From contig NC_055987.1 in assembly GCF_018446385.1 (NCBI RefSeq), forward strand, positions 37,882,202 to 37,946,201: a stretch of 64,000 nt of DNA. The letters run 5' to 3'. Both the position numbers and the translations under genes were made by a program. The notes under the pieces are model-generated. The model was not told the DNA's origin. It did no database searches and worked only from the letters and a program-made list of their open reading frames with translations. Origin of the DNA: Zingiber officinale. Its lineage: Eukaryota; Streptophyta; Magnoliopsida; Zingiberales; Zingiberaceae. Of the stretch, positions 10,482 through 22,121 are shown one piece after another; positions within the stretch are counted from its first letter, which is position 1; every line of letters begins with the position of its first letter.

Positions 10482-12766
10482 TGTAACGACCCACCTTCCT
10501 TGCTACTCTCTAAGGGTGGTCGTTACTTATCTATTACTCTACTTACTAGTGTTACTTATGCTATTATTAGCAACACTTAAATTTATCACGGCCCCAGAGA
10601 AGTTCCTACCGAAAAATTTCGACAGAGTCTCCCCTGTACCGGTGACAAAAATCATCAATACATGCAAAATAAACCATCAGCCACATGCGGCTGGTATATA
10701 TACTTCACAACCACGCAGTAATAAGACACAACAACTTTAAAAAAAACTATTCTAGCAATAGCAAATGAATAAAGCTCCAACAGTGGGAAACAACCAAACT
10801 AACAATGCGGAATAGACTCAATTAGCAACATAAGAAAAAGGAAACAACTCTTTAACAATCTCAACTTCTCTAATAACATTAAAGAAGGATTCTAACAACT
10901 ACTTAGCCAAGTCCCGAGGCTTCCATAGTTCAACATCACACACGTCCATCACGCATCCTCCTTGTCGCCTTCCTCTTTATACTTTTGCTTTTCCTTTATC
11001 TGCAGTAGGAGGAAAATAAATCTATAAGCGAAATGCTTAGTAAGTACTAAACTATCTCACAAAAACTCGAAAGTGCACCAGATACAAAGGATGCTAAAAC
11101 TGAAATGCTAAAAAGAAAAGCTACACATGCTCATCTAATAGCAAAGCACTAAAATAATCTGTATACTCATGATATACAAGAATAAATCTGCATACTGGAA
11201 ATAAAGCTAATCATGCTCAATAAACTCATAAGGAAAGCAAATGAAAACTAATACGATATGCTTAGAATTAAAAGAGCTAAACTTTGCTGGTTCTAAACAT
11301 AGGTGATACTTGTCTCATTTACTTATAGCCTTATACTTGAAATTAATATTTAACTTTCTTCTTCTCTTTCTTGGGCCCATGCTTAGTACCAAATGCGCGC
11401 TCTCTAATAGAGACTGAGGTAGCAAGCCTCCAGTCCTATGAGGGTAAACACCTTGGTCTTACCAGGGCCAAGACCTTGGAATTGGTCACCTGGATTTGTT
11501 TAACGACAACCTTGGAAGTCGGGTACTAGCCTCTTACTTTAAATTACTTGTTATCTTTTCTAACTAGACCTTGGTCTTTTCTCTACTCATAACTTCTCAT
11601 AATCCCCTAATAGAGCTTACTAGAACACTGTAAGTATATCTAACAAGTAGAGAATTGCAACTAACTGAGCATACCATAAAAATAAAGCAAAGTCAATCAA
11701 ACTACAAGGTAAGCTTAATAGTTGTTCATGTTCAAGAAACCAAGAAACTAACACTACGTACTTTAAGTTAAGGCTGTTCTTGCCTTTTTGAGTAGCAAGG
11801 AGAATGCTAAACTCATTCTAACTAAATAAGAGTTGTTCTTGCTCTTTGAGTAGCAAGGAAAATGCTATTCATGCTTACAGTAGTACTGGAAGGTTACAAA
11901 ACTACAAGGAACTAAATACTGGGATGCTAGATAAGGTAGCAAGACAAACAAATCCCGAATCCTTGTAATATGGTTGTTCATGCTAACCAAAATAAGCAAA
12001 GAATTCAAATTGTAATGCTGGAAAGAAATAGGGCTGTTCGTATTCAAGAATAGCACCAAAAACTAATATTGCCACTTAGATAACCTGCTGATCATGCCTA
12101 CTAATTAACCAGGATTACCTAAAATCGAAATGCTAAAGATTAAGGGTTGTTTATGCCCATCTGTATGGCCCAAAAGAAAAACAACTTGCTAGAATTTATG
12201 GGCAGTAGGTAGATATATAAGGATACAACACTGAAGTGCTAAAGGCATGCTTAAAACATGATCTACGTGCTAGAATTAGAGGGTTGTTCGAACTATCACA
12301 ATTGAAGCATATCAATCACAAAACTCAAAATTCTCATGCAAATAGGTATGACTGTTCGGCTTGACAAACAGAGCAAGGAAGGAAAAGCTCTAGCATATAA
12401 TTCTACTCGGCACAGCAAAATCCGAAAGCAAGGAAATGAAAACCTTAAGTTCGGAGCAACTCCTACCACAGGTGAGTAGTACTTACCACAATTTCTTGGA
12501 CTTACAACCGAAGGAGGAAGGAGGTTCTAGGGTTCCGAGACTTGCAACTCTCGGCCTCTTCTTGTGCCCTCGCGTTCACCTTGCCGAGAGGAGCTCGGAT
12601 CTGTGAAGAACCCGCGGAGAAGGGTGCTCGCCGGCCGCCGGAGTCGCCTAGGTACTTGCTGCGTTTTCGCCCGAGAAAGGGAAACGCCGTCGCTCGCGAA
12701 GAGGAGAAGGGGAAAATTTCGGGTTACGGTAAGAAGAAAAACCTAATCCTTTTATAACTAGGTCTA
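10482..12766 (-). repeat. Element D left LTR copy (partial)
   Basis: Aligned by eye, it tracks the right copy (16209 onward) closely from TGTAACGACCCACC to ACTAGGTCTA at 12766, after which integrase-region sequence follows. The small reading frame near 12542-12757 (RPRKGNAVAREEEKGK) exists in both LTR copies and is LTR sequence, not a host gene. Confidence 0.85.
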
Positions 12767-15700
12767 AGAAAATCTGAAAGCAAGGAAATGCCCAGCTCCA
12801 CTTCCATTTCTTTTCTTTCACCTGCTTCTTGCCAGCACATGGGTGATCTGCACTTTCTGCCATACAATGCCTCATATGATGTCATCTTGATGGTAGCCTG
12901 ATAACTATTGTTGTAGGAAAATTCAACTAAGCACGGATACTTGTACCAACTTCCCTTGAAATCTAGCGCACAAGCTCTGAGCATATCTTCTAGGATCTGA
13001 TTTACTCGCTCTGTCTGTCCATCAGTCTGAGGATGGAAGGCTGTGCTGAACTTGAGTTTGGTGCCTAGTGCATTCTAAACACACTCCCAAAAGTGAGAGG
13101 TGAAACATCCATCTTTATCAGAAACAATAGATTTAGGAACTCTGTGAAGTCTGATCACCTCCTTAACATATAGCTATGCCAACTGCTCTATAGAGTGGGA
13201 CACCTTGATGGCTAGAAAATGAGCAGATTTGGTCAATCGGTCCACTATTACCCATATCGCGTCATATCCATTCGTGGTTCTCGGAAGACCTGTTATAAAG
13301 TCCATGGATATGTCTTCCCACTTCCACTCTGGTATTGGAAGAGGTTGCAGGACTCCTCCTGGTCTCTGGTGCTCTGCTTTGACTCTCTGGTATGTCAGGT
13401 AGGTACTGACATATTTTGCAACATCTCTTTTGAGTCCAGACCACCAGAACCTCTGTTTCACGTCTTGGTACATCTTGGTAGAACCAGGATGCATGGAGTA
13501 AGGTGTACTATGAGCTTCTTCTAGAATCTTCCTTCTTAATTCCTCATCATTGGGAACACAAAGACGATTCCCCTGATAAAGAACTCCGCTGTCTGATACT
13601 CGAAACTCTGTATCTTCTTTTTGTATCCCTTGCTTGATCTTTTGGATGTATGGATCTTCACTCTGCTTTCTCTATATATCCTCAAGCAAGGTAGACTCTA
13701 AGGTCAATGAAGAGAGTTGCCCTTCAATAATTTCGACTCTGAAATCTAACAGTTCCTTCTGCAGTGGTAGGGCTAATGATGACAAAGACATCAGGGATGC
13801 ACTGGATTTTCTGCTTAGTGCATCTGCCACTTTGTTAGGTTTGCCTAGGTGGTAGAGGATTTCACAGTCATAGTCTTTGACCAACTCTAGCCACCTGCGC
13901 TGTCTCATGTTTAAGTCTTTCTGGGTGAAGAAATACTTTAAACTCTAATGGTCTGTGAAGATTCGGCACTGGACTCCATACAAGTAGTGTCGCCAGAGTT
14001 TCAGTGCAAAGACCACAGTTGCCAACTCAAGATCATGAGTGGAGTAGTTCTTCTCATAGTCTTTGAGTTGTCTGGAAGCATAAGCTATAACTTTTCCTTC
14101 TTGCATGAGTACAACTCCTAGGCCCATCTTGGAAGCATCACTGCAGATGTCAAAACTCTTGTCACTTTCTGGGACTATCAGGATAGGAGCACTGGTCAAT
14201 CTCTTCTTCAGCTCTTGTAAACTCTACTTACATTTGTCTGACCATTCAAACCTCTTGTTCTTCCTGGTGAGGGCTGTTAGTGGAGAGGTTATCCTAGAAA
14301 AGTCCTCCACAAATTTCCTGTAGTACCCAGCTAAACCAAGGAAGCTTCTGATCTCCCTGGCGTTCTTGGGTCTACTCCAGTTGTTGACCGCTTCTATCTT
14401 GGCAAGATCCACTTGAATACCTTCTTTAGAAATAATGTGACCTAGAAACGCCACCTGATTTAACCAGAACTCGCACTTCGAGAATTTGGCATAAAGTTGT
14501 TTCTGCTGTAGGGTCTGCAGGACTATTCTCAAGTGCGTGTCATGCTCTTCTGGGGTTCTTATATAGATCAGAATGTCGTCGATGAACACAATAACAAACT
14601 TGTCAAAGTATTCTCTCAACACTCTGTTCATTAAGCCTATGAAGACTGCAGGTGCATTAGTCACACTAAAAGGCATGACTACAAATTCATAGTGTCTGTA
14701 TCTGGTACTGAAAGCTATTCTGGATATATCACTTTCTTTCACTTTCAACTGATGGTCCCCAGAGCGCAGGTCTATCTTAGAAAACACTGTTGCCCCCTTT
14801 AACTGATCGAATAGATCATCTATTCTGGAAAGAGGGTACTTGTTCTTAATTGTCACTTTGTTCAGCGCTCTATAATCTATGCACATTCGCATAGATCCAT
14901 CTTTCTTCTTAACGAACAACACAGGGGCTCCACGGGGTGAATGACTAGGGCGGATGAATCCCTTGTCAAGTAGCTCCTGAAGTTGTTCTTGTAACTCTTT
15001 CAACTCTGCTGGGGGCATTCGGTAGGGAGCTTTTGAAATTGGACTAGTACCAGGAACTAATTCAATTTCAAACTCCACTTCTCTGTTGGGAGGTAGTCTA
15101 GATAGCTCTTCTGGGAATACCTCTGGATACTCGCAGACTATCCGAACTTCCTACTGCTCGGGTCTTTCTTGTTCTTCTGTACTCACAATGAATGAAAGAA
15201 AATCAGCACACCCTTTAGCTAACATCTGGTGAGCTGTCAGAGAAGAGAGAAACTTCTGGGTCTTCCAATTCGACACTCCCGTAAACTCAAAGGATGAGAG
15301 GGTCTGACTCATTCTTTCTCTGTACTTACTAGCTCTGAGTAGAGATGAGCTAGCCTATTGAACCTTTTGACTGCTTCTTCCACTGTCAGGCCACCTTGTC
15401 TAAATTCTATAAACTCCTCATAATGTTTATTGGTAATCCATCGGCGGAAGAATTCTTCGTAAAAACTCTGTCTCGAAGTCAGCCCAGCTCATCTGGTTGA
15501 CTGCTCTCTTGCCCTTAACCCTCTCCCCCCATATACGAGCATCTCCAGCCAGACAGAAGGAGGCACACTTGACATTCTCGACTTCTGGCCAGTCAAGAAG
15601 CTCCATTATGCTCTTTAGTGTCTTAAACCAAGCCTGAGCATCTCAGGGCTTAGTCGTGCCTAAGAAACTTTCTGGCTTCAGCTTCAGCCACTGTATCAGG

Positions 15701-16208
15701 TATGCTTCTTGTCTTTTAGGTGCTGTGGCGACTTCCAAGGCGGCTGGTGGAACCTCAGGCACCACTGGAGTCTCCACATTGATAGTTGGAGGAGTGGGAG
15801 GGACTAGCTGCTGATTCGCCATCAGATTAACGATCACTTGCTGCTGCTCTGCTACTTGTCTCTGGAGTTGAGCAACAACTTCAGAGAGATTTGGTTCAGT
15901 TGTTCTGGGCTCTTCATTCTCCTATGCTCGATCTTCTATACGAGCGGTACGGGGACGTCCTCTTCTTGACATATAGTTATGTAAAAAGAGAAAAACTAAA
16001 ATCGTCTCTATTCTTCCTAGACATATATACATATGTAAACAAAAGAAAACAAGAACTTTCATCTTACTTAAGCATATCTAAGCAAATACTCTATACTGCA
16101 AATGATAAGGAAAAGCATAAAAGAAAACTTAAATACTTTCTTACTTAAAGACGGCAAGGCTGGTGCTGATGCTTGATGCTGGAGAATGGGAACTGCTCTG
16201 ATACCAAC
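12767..16208 (-). pseudogene. Element D gag-pol remnants
   Basis: On the minus strand, 15078-14224 carries a Gypsy RT with [14 protein letters not shown] and FIDDILIY. 14199-13945 carries RNase H ([14 protein letters not shown]). 13494-13174 carries the integrase zinc-binding and core start (FITGLP, DRLTKSAHFL). 12984-12767 carries more integrase (EFSYNNSYQATI, LYGRKCRSP). 15837-15643 and the bases around it hold gag sequence (EAYLIQW). This is a fossil with several breaks, close kin of element C. Confidence 0.85.
16195..16208 (-). other. Element D primer-binding site
   Basis: GCTCTGATACCA, the reverse of TGGTATCAGAGC, lies directly left of the LTR start at 16209. This fixes the minus orientation and the initiator tRNA-Met primer. 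Confidence 0.8.
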
Positions 16209-18787
16209 TGTAAAGACCCACCTTCCTTGCTACTCTCTAAGGGTGGTCGTTACTTATCTATTACTCTACTTACTAGTGTTACTTATGCTATTATTAGCAA
16301 CACTTAAATTTATCACAGCCCCAGAGAAGTTCCTACCGAAAAATTTTGACAGAGTCTCCCCTATACCGGTGACAATAATCATCAATACATGCAAAATAAA
16401 CCATCAGCCACATGCGGCTGGTATATATACTTCACAACCACGCAGTAATAAGACACAACAACTTAAAAAAAACTATTCTAGCAATAGCAAATGAATAAAG
16501 CTCCAACAGTGGGAACAACCAAACTAACAATGCGGAATAGACTCAATTAGCAACATAAGAAAAAGGAAACAACTCTTTAACAATCTCAACTTCTCTAATA
16601 ACATTAAAGAAGGATTCTAACAACTTCTTAGCCAAGTCCCGAGGCTTCCATAGTTCAACATCACACACGTCCATCACGCATCCTCCTTGTCGCCTTCCTC
16701 TTTATACTTTAGCTTTTCCTTTATCTGCAGTAGGAGGAAAATAAATCTATAAGCGAAATGCTTAGTAAGTACTAAACTATCTCACAAAAACTTGAAAGTG
16801 CAACAGATACAAAGGATGCTAAAACTGAAATGCTAAAAAGAAAAGCTACACATGCTCATCTAATAGCAAAGCACTAAAATAATCTGCATACTCATGATAT
16901 ACAAGAATAAATCTGCATACTGGAAATAAAGCTAATCATACTCAATAAACTCATAAGGAAAGCAAATGAAAACTAATACAGTATGCTTAGAATTAAAAGA
17001 GCTAAACTTTGCTGGTTCTAAACATAGGTGATACTTGTCTCATTTACTTATAGTCTTATACTTGAAATTAATATTTAACTTTCTTCTTCTCTTTCTTGGG
17101 CCCAGGCTTAGTACCAAATGCGCGCTCTCTAATAAAGACTGAGGTAGCGAGCCTCCAGTCCTATGAGGGTAAAGACCTTGGTCTTACCAAGACCAAGACC
17201 TTGGAATTGGTCACCTGGATTTGTTTAACGACAACCTTGGAAGTCGGGTACTAGCCTCTTACTTTAAATTACTTGTTATCTTTTCTAACTAGACCTTGGT
17301 CTTTTCTCTACTCATAACTTCTCATAATCCCCTAATAGAGCTTACTAGAACACTATAAGTATATCTAACAAGTAGAGAATTACAACTAACTGAGCATGCC
17401 ATAAAAATAAAGCAAAGTCAATCAAACTACAAGATAAGCTTAATAGTTGTTCATGTTCAAGAAACCAAGAAACTAACACTACGTACTTTAAGTTAAGGCT
17501 GTTCTTGCCTTTTTGAGTAGCAAGGAGAATGCTAAACCCATTCTAACTAAATAAGAGTTGTTCTTGCTCTTTGAGTAGCAAGGAAAATGTTATTCATACT
17601 TACGGTAGTACCGAAAGGTTACAAAACTGCAAGGAACTAAATACTGGGATACTAGATAAGGTAGCAAGACAAACAAATCCCGAATCCTTGTAATATGGCT
17701 ATTCATGCTAACCAAAATAAGCAAAGAATTCAGAATTGTAATGCTGGAAAGAAATAGGGCTGTTCATATTCAAGAATAGCACCAAAAACTAATATTGCCA
17801 CTTAGATAACCTGCTGATCATGCCTACTAATTAACCAGGATTACCTAAAATCGAAATGCTAAAGATCAAGGGTTGTTTATGCCCATCTATATGGCCCAAA
17901 AGAAAAACAACTTGCTGGAATTTATGGGCAGTAGGTAGATATACAAGGATACAATATTGAAGTGCTAAAGGCATGCTTAAAACATGAACTACGTGCTAGA
18001 ATTAGAGGGTTGTTCGAACTATCACAATTGAAGCATATTAATCACAAAACTCAAAATTCTCATGCAAATAGGTATGACTGTTCGGCTTGACAAACAGAGC
18101 AAGGAAGGAAAAGCTCTAACATATAATTCTACTCGGCACAGCAAAATCTGAAAGTAAGGAAACAAAAACCCTAAGTTCAGAGCAACTCCTACCACAGGTG
18201 AGTAGTACTTACCGTGATTTCTTGGACTTACAACCAAAGGAGGAAGGAGGTTCTAGGGTTCGGAGACTTGCAACTCTCGGCCTCTTCTTGTGCCCGTGCG
18301 TTCACCTTGCCGAGAGGAGCTCAGATCTGTGAAGAACCCGCGGAGAAGGGTGCTCGCCGGCCGCCGGAGTCGCCTAGGTACTTGTTGCATTTTCGACCGA
18401 GAAAGGGAAACACCGTCGCTCGAGAAGAGGAGAAGGGGAAAATTTTTGGTTACGGTAAGAAGAAAAACCTAATCCTTTTATAACTAGGTCTAACTTTGGG
18501 TTCTCATTATAACTTAACTATATTACGATATAGGTTTAGTTAAGAAAAATTTGGTTGGTCTGTTGGTTAAGCGAATCTCTGCTTAACCCGAGGTTTCCGG
18601 TTTAAACCTCGGCTTGGACATTATTTTTGTCAAAACTTCTTTCGTTTTGTAAAAATATCAAACGGCTTCCAAAAATTGTGTAAAAATACTCTAAAAATTT
18701 CTAAAAATCTCTAGAATATTTCTATAGCACTTCTAAGTATTAATAAGGACTTTTAGAACTTGAAATAGGGAAAATTGGGTCGTTACA
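16209..18787 (-). repeat. Element D right LTR (5' LTR in element sense)
   Basis: The LTR is 2,579 bp, TGTAAAGACC to GTTACA, and is the fuller of the two copies. Its last 310 bp, absent from the left copy, include a tRNA-like segment at 18551-18620. Confidence 0.85.
18551..18620 (+). repeat. tRNA-like segment in LTR D
   Basis: GGTCTGTTGGTTAAGCGAA resembles an A-box/D-arm. A 9-bp inverted pair, CCGAGGTTT and AAACCTCGG, encloses a 7-base loop like an extended T-arm at about 18588-18612. It does not fold into a full tRNA by eye, so it is a tRNA-derived or tRNA-mimicking module rather than a gene. LTR C has a comparable segment at a similar distance from its end. Confidence 0.4.
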
Positions 18788-18792
18788 TCTAT
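18788..18792. repeat. Right target-site duplication of element D (TCTAT)
   Basis: It matches 10477-10481 exactly and marks where element A resumes. Confidence 0.9.
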
Positions 18793-19137
18793 AGGGTTTT
18801 AGTCTTCTGCATCTTACCGTTGTCCACTCGCGACATAGCGATGATGCGTCCATTTCATTCTTTTCTCTTGTATGCCCTTTGCCATAGATTAGACATAGAC
18901 ATTAGTTTACATATCTTTCAGACCATTATCCAATCAGCTGGAGTCACCACTAGTGCTCGAGTTCAAATGTCGTATTTTCATATTTTGACGGCATATTTCG
19001 CCTCCCTACGTATTAACATCACCCGAGGCGATATCCGAGTCATGACTGAGTTCAACGTCTTAGGACCTAGGAACTTCTGTCTAGGAGGTGTCCATATAGA
19101 TGATGAGGGTGTCCTATCTTGGCGAAGGGGGGCATAG
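18788..19137 (+). pseudogene. Accessory ORF of element A, right piece
   Basis: Reading to the right of D includes DIAMMRPFHSFLLYALCHRL and a later DIRVMTEFNVLG. This fits the C-terminal half of the plant LTR-element accessory domain. Beyond it (19150-19500), proline-rich and then Arg/Glu-rich sequence (VTDLRREVRQEI) suggests a coiled-coil tail, as in other such accessory proteins. Fossil; no host function is implied. Confidence 0.45.
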
Positions 19138-21046
19138 CACCAGCCAGACCCAGATGCCTAGGAGAAGGCAGAGCAGGATGAGTTTATGGTTGCACTATTC
19201 GGCAAGGACGCTCCGGCCCCTATACCACCTCCACCTCCAGGCCGAGCACCTCATCCCATTCCTCGCACTCTAGGCAATCGAGTTGCCGAACTCGAGCTAT
19301 CCATGACGAGTCTCTATTAGGAGGTCTCCGATTTTCATCGAGGCATGCGGCAGGAGGTCACCGACCTACGTCGAGAGGTGAGGCAGGAGATCTTCGACTT
19401 GCGATGAGACAGGAGATCTTTGACCTTCGACATGATCTATCCAGTTCCAGAGAGGATGACCAGACCCGTCACACTGAGCTGATCGAGATGTTACGTTCCT
19501 TGGGGTCCGGACCACCCCCCCCTCCTCATCTCGATAGACTTCATCATCACTATGTATATTTTATTATGATCATTGTATTTTGACCTTGACATTGACTTAT
19601 GCTATTCTGAGCTACTCTGACTTAGGTATATCTCAACTCTGATAATGATTTATCCTGATGTGTTTAATATATTAGGATTGCAAAAACTGTTTTCAAAAAT
19701 AGTGCTTTCAAATTCTAGGATAGAATCTTTATTTTTTTTAAATCTTCTATTTCTAGAATTTTAAATCAGTTTTAGCCTTAGACTAGAACAATTCCTTAGA
19801 AAGCATGTTCCCCTATGGCTAATACTTGAGCATCTCACCAACACCCTAGGATTCCCTTGTTTGTAATTGCCGAACATAGAAAGGGGTGAGATGCATAGGC
19901 AAATTGCCTGGACTTAATATGCTTATTTCAGTGCATCAACATAAGTCTGGACGTTAAATATCAAACAGACATTAATCAGTTTAACTCATTCAGTTTAGTC
20001 AAACACTAACTGATTACAATTAGACTTAACCTGACTTGACTAACCAAGTAAAAACTGTTATCCTCTGATAGTCAGTAAGTAGCTAACTGGTTAAACAGTT
20101 TTTGTAATATCAGGTTCAGGGGAGGATTAATTATTTTTTAAATTAATTATTGAAAAATATCTCCTTTTAAATCATTTTAATACACACTAAGTGCTTTTAA
20201 AAATTTTGTTTGGGGTTTTCAAATTTAATTTTTAAAAGTTAAATCTCCTTAATTGGATTGTTTTAAACTTAGGTTTGAAAATTGATTTTATTTTTAAACT
20301 CTAAACTTTTCAAATTCAATTTTGAAATTCATACTTTTTAAACTTAGTTTTGACCTTCCAAACTTAGGTTTAAAAAAAATGTTGATTTGGAAAAATAAAC
20401 TGTATTCGGGTGTGTAACTTAATCTTTCATTTTGAAAATTATATTCTACTTGGTTTTAAAAACATATTTTTTAGAGATTTATTTTAAAAATTGGAGGTTA
20501 CAAACTTAGGTTTGAACACAGATTTCACTTAGTTATAGTTTACAATCTAAGTCTTGAGAAATAAAATCTTATTTAGTTTTGAAAACTTGATTTGAAAATT
20601 GGACTTAACCAATATTTGAAAATTATGTTTTCAATTTGCAAAACTTATTTCAAAAAATTAAGTTAAAATTACAAATTTTAAAGATAACTATTTTTAAGTC
20701 ATCTTTCTAATGTTAATTATTTTTTAAAAAAGATAAAAGATAAAAGATAAAATCTTAAAACAAAAGTTATCTTTCTATATTTCTAGCTTAAACTCCCCCA
20801 AGTTAATCTGACTTACATTTCTAAGACTTCCTTGCATTTTTTTTATATTGTGTTCTATGTTGACTTTTGATGAATGTCAAAGGGGGAGGGTTAGCTGGTT
20901 TAAGTTAGTTAAAAAATAAAATTTAAGTTAGTTAAACAACAAAATTTAAAACAAAGCTGAAACAAAGCTAAGCTAACTTAACAACCTTATAAATGCTTGC
21001 TTTTACTTGCATATGTTTTCACTAAATTAACCAGGTTGTCATTGCA
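19138..21046 (+). other. Element A internal 3' part, AT-rich
   Basis: After the accessory-ORF tail the sequence is AT-rich, with repeated phrases of the AACTTAGGTTTGAAAA type (20200-20700). No gene. The same style of sequence fills the internal part of element E at the right end of the window (62993-64000, opposite strand), so both belong to one SIRE-like group. Confidence 0.6.
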
Positions 21047-21062
21047 TCAAAAAGGGGGAGAT
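21047..21062 (+). other. Element A polypurine tract
   Basis: The purine run AAAAAGGGGGAGA directly precedes the 3' LTR start. The same tract, reversed, lies at 62977-62992 beside LTR E. Confidence 0.85.
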
Positions 21063-22121
21063 TATTGGTGCGGTTAGCATTAACGGTCTAACTCAAGTAT
21101 TGATGAATGAAAAAATAAGTTAAGTTAGTCTCGTTATTATCTAACACTCTGATCGAGTGTACAGGAGAAGCCCAGACAGGTCGACGGGCTGACCTCATGT
21201 CTGGCATGAAGCCCAGCTAGGTCAATAGGCCGACTAGATAGCTGGCACAAAGTCCAAACGGGCCGATGGGCTAACCGGACATTTGGCACAAAGTCCAGCT
21301 AGGTCGACGGGCTGACCGGATAGCTAGCACGAAGCCCAGACGGGTCGAAGGGCTGACCGGACGTCTGGCAGCTAAGTAAAGGTAAGTCACTAGAGGGAAG
21401 TGACTGCGCGCTCCCAGGAAGGGAACATTAGGCGTCGATCCGACTTAGATCCATTTCAGATATCTAAGTCGAGATCGTGACTAGATTCCAGTCTCGAGGA
21501 GACGGAATCTAATTACTATTTTGTTTTATTATAAATTGTGATAACACTCTGTTTTGTAGGATATATATAATTTACATTGCCTCATACTAACGCTTTCTTG
21601 CAGGAAAGAGATTGTTAGAAAACAAAGGTCTGGGTGCCTAGAACAAGTCCGGGCGCCCGGAGGCAAGTTTTATCCACAACGTTGCTTCGCCACGTGGAGC
21701 ACCCTAGTTGGCTCGACTACGTCACATTCAGGGTGCCCTGAAGGGATTTGGGTGCCCCGAACCTCCTATATAAGGAGGGTGAAGGCTGAAGCAAAGGAAC
21801 AACTCAACAACTCACGATCTATGCTTTTGTGCTCCTGCGACGCTGCGAAGGCTCTCCGACAAGTTTTGTTTTCTTATTATTCTCTTATTGTCGGTTTCTT
21901 TTCCTTTACTAAAATTCATGTACTGCATTTGTAAAAATATTTCGAATTATTAGTAATTGTCCAACGAAAGCACTCAACGAGTATGGGCCTTGGAGTAGGA
22001 GTCGACAAAGGCTCCGAACCAAGTAAAACGACCTTGTTAGCATTGTGTTTTGTTTTCCTCTGCTTACTCTATATGAAAATTTTTTAATCGCTATTCCCCC
22101 CCCCCCCCCCCCCCACCCCTC
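21063..22121 (+). repeat. Element A 3' LTR, left portion
   Basis: It begins TATTGGTGCGG and matches the 5' LTR through the 41-bp array, the GC block, the TATA box (CTATATAAGG near 21768) and CTATT. A run of 19 C follows at 22096-22114, where the 5' LTR has a short CACCCCC. Element B then interrupts; the last 22 unduplicated bases of the LTR follow B at 41555-41576. Confidence 0.85.
22117..22121. repeat. Left target-site duplication of element B (CCCTC)
   Basis: CCCTC directly precedes TGTTGGTTGC and recurs at 41550-41554, after the other LTR's CCAACA. Confidence 0.9.

Larger units (their letters stand above)
10482..18787 (-). mobile_element. Element D: Ty3/Gypsy (Tekay-like chromovirus), broken
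   Basis: An 8.3-kb element in minus orientation, bounded by TG/CA LTR ends and the TCTAT duplication, inserted into the accessory ORF of element A. Internal order on the minus strand is gag part (about 15960-15340), RT, RNase H, integrase. The left LTR copy (10482 to about 12766) is partial, and the internal region (about 3.4 kb) is shorter than that of its relative C (about 4.8 kb). I saw no zinc knuckle, protease or chromodomain. The LTRs differ by about 2 percent by eye. It looks defective, with several breaks. Confidence 0.85.
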
